Shown piece by piece: positions 63,776 to 64,000 of a DNA stretch of 64,000 nucleotides (positions within the stretch are counted from its first letter, which is position 1; each line of letters opens with the position of its first letter). This DNA comes from Agathobacter sp. (lineage in GTDB: Bacteria > Bacillota > Clostridia > Lachnospirales > Lachnospiraceae), in the NCBI GenBank assembly GCA_022775045.1, contig JALFLB010000012.1:35038-99037 (forward strand), written 5' to 3'. Below the pieces are notes generated by a model. The model was not told the origin of the DNA. It worked only from the letters and a program-made list of their open reading frames with translations, and made no database searches. The position numbers were made by a program, and so were the translations under genes.

Positions 63776-63826
63776 GGCATGTACGCAGGTCATAAGGAAT
63801 CCTCCCGCAAGCGGGTCCCTCCTTAT
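63776..63826 (+). repeat. 51-nt direct repeat, copy 1, inside the T-box leader
   Basis: The unit starts GGCATGTACGCAGGTCATAA and ends GGGTCCCTCCTTAT. It is internally palindromic: ATAAGGA pairs with TCCTTAT and CCCGC with GCGGG. An identical copy lies at 63869-63919. Confidence 0.85.
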
Positions 63827-63868
63827 TGCAGGGAGCACATGCCATGAGAGTTTTCGCTGACGCGAAAA

Positions 63869-63919
63869 GGCATGTACGCAGGTCATAAGGAATCCTCCCG
63901 CAAGCGGGTCCCTCCTTAT
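63869..63919 (+). repeat. 51-nt direct repeat, copy 2, inside the T-box leader
   Basis: It is identical to the copy at 63776-63826. The 42 bases between the copies contain ACATGCC and TTTTCGC/GCGAAAA, which pair with the start of copy 2 (GGCATGT) to form another hairpin. The two copies lie where the tip of Stem I is expected. Confidence 0.85.
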
Positions 63920-64000
63920 GACAGAAATTACATCCCGGAGCTGCACACTGAACGCGATTGAGTTAGTAGGCTGTGACGGAGTGGTGCACGTTAGAAGCAC

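Larger units (their letters stand above)
63681..64000 (+). ncRNA. T-box leader, 5' part (cut by the window end)
   Basis: Several features match clostridial T-box Stem I and Stem III. The 5' region has GAAGGGAACAAGTACTCA. ACTCA (63711-63715) pairs with TGAGT (63959-63963) as the base of Stem I. GTGC and CGGGA (63753-63762) pair with TCCCG and GCAC (63933-63946). Then TAGGCTGTGACGGAGTGGTG with CACGTTA follows, typical of the next stem. The antiterminator with the TGGTACC motif and the controlled gene lie beyond the window. The specifier codon is not certain. Confidence 0.7.

Noticed and set aside
63776..63919. Two identical 51-nt repeats taken as a CRISPR array
   Set aside because: There are only two units, both internally palindromic, separated by a structured spacer, and there are no cas genes in the window.

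Overview
The window reads as a chromosomal segment of a low-to-moderate GC anaerobic Firmicute, most likely a gut-type Lachnospiraceae (Clostridia). Support: strong AGGAGG ribosome sites, several TTG and GTG starts, many zinc-ribbon membrane proteins, a clostridial Agr-type peptide system, a two-[4Fe-4S] ferredoxin, a bacillus-like gene order (Sua5, LMW phosphatase-like, upp, dCMP deaminase, then atp genes), and a T-box leader. The window starts inside one gene and ends inside the T-box leader.

Region 1 (1-9.6 kb) is a reductive pyrimidine degradation locus. It holds the end of a class-III aminotransferase, an iron-type alcohol dehydrogenase, a four-gene ABC importer of the NMT1/THI5 type, a dihydropyrimidinase, a PreA-type dihydropyrimidine dehydrogenase carrying a PreT-like Fe-S N-terminus, and an M20-type ureidopropionase/allantoate amidohydrolase. 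Together they would import a pyrimidine, reduce it, open the ring, release beta-alanine, and dispose of it through malonate semialdehyde to 3-hydroxypropionate. The importer's binding protein appears to be circularly permuted.

Region 2 (9.6-18.8 kb) is mostly housekeeping: a cytidylate-kinase-like protein, a DUF975 membrane protein with an OmpR-type two-component system, NfeD plus stomatin/SPFH, the c-di-AMP phosphodiesterase GdpP, ribosomal protein L9 and DnaB helicase. Region 3 (18.8-28.3 kb) is a run of zinc-ribbon or repeat-tagged single-pass membrane proteins with an ABC exporter (ATPase plus two ABC-2 permeases) and a cell-wall amidase lipoprotein. Its function is not known to me.

Region 4 (28.3-34.5 kb) has a ferredoxin, a MerR regulator, a PTS EIICBA transporter, then Sua5, a catalytically dead LMW-phosphatase-like protein, Upp and dCMP deaminase. 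Region 5 (34.5-41 kb) is an AT-rich accessory insert between dCMP deaminase and the ATP synthase operon. It carries a divergent agr quorum-sensing locus (AgrC, AgrA and an XRE regulator on minus; AgrD and AgrB on plus), a secreted protein broken by a homopolymer frameshift, a SurA-like foldase and an Rpn-family gene.

Region 6 (41-48.6 kb) is a complete F-type ATP synthase operon whose c subunit has a sodium-type binding motif. atpD and atpC are separated by three hairpins, the last belonging to a palindromic repeat family seen twice more at 51.7-51.9 kb. Region 7 (48.6-56.9 kb) holds an Uma2 nuclease-like gene, an ECF sigma factor with an ABC exporter, an EamA permease, a short cis-prenyltransferase paralogue and an isochorismatase. 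Region 8 (56.9-61.9 kb) is an EAL phosphodiesterase, HPt protein and BvgS-like hybrid kinase operon. The end (61.9-64 kb) carries a truncated and an intact copy of an ArsC/Spx-like gene, a YbaK-type deacylase, a deleted AAA-ATPase remnant, and a T-box leader whose Stem I contains two 51-nt direct repeats.
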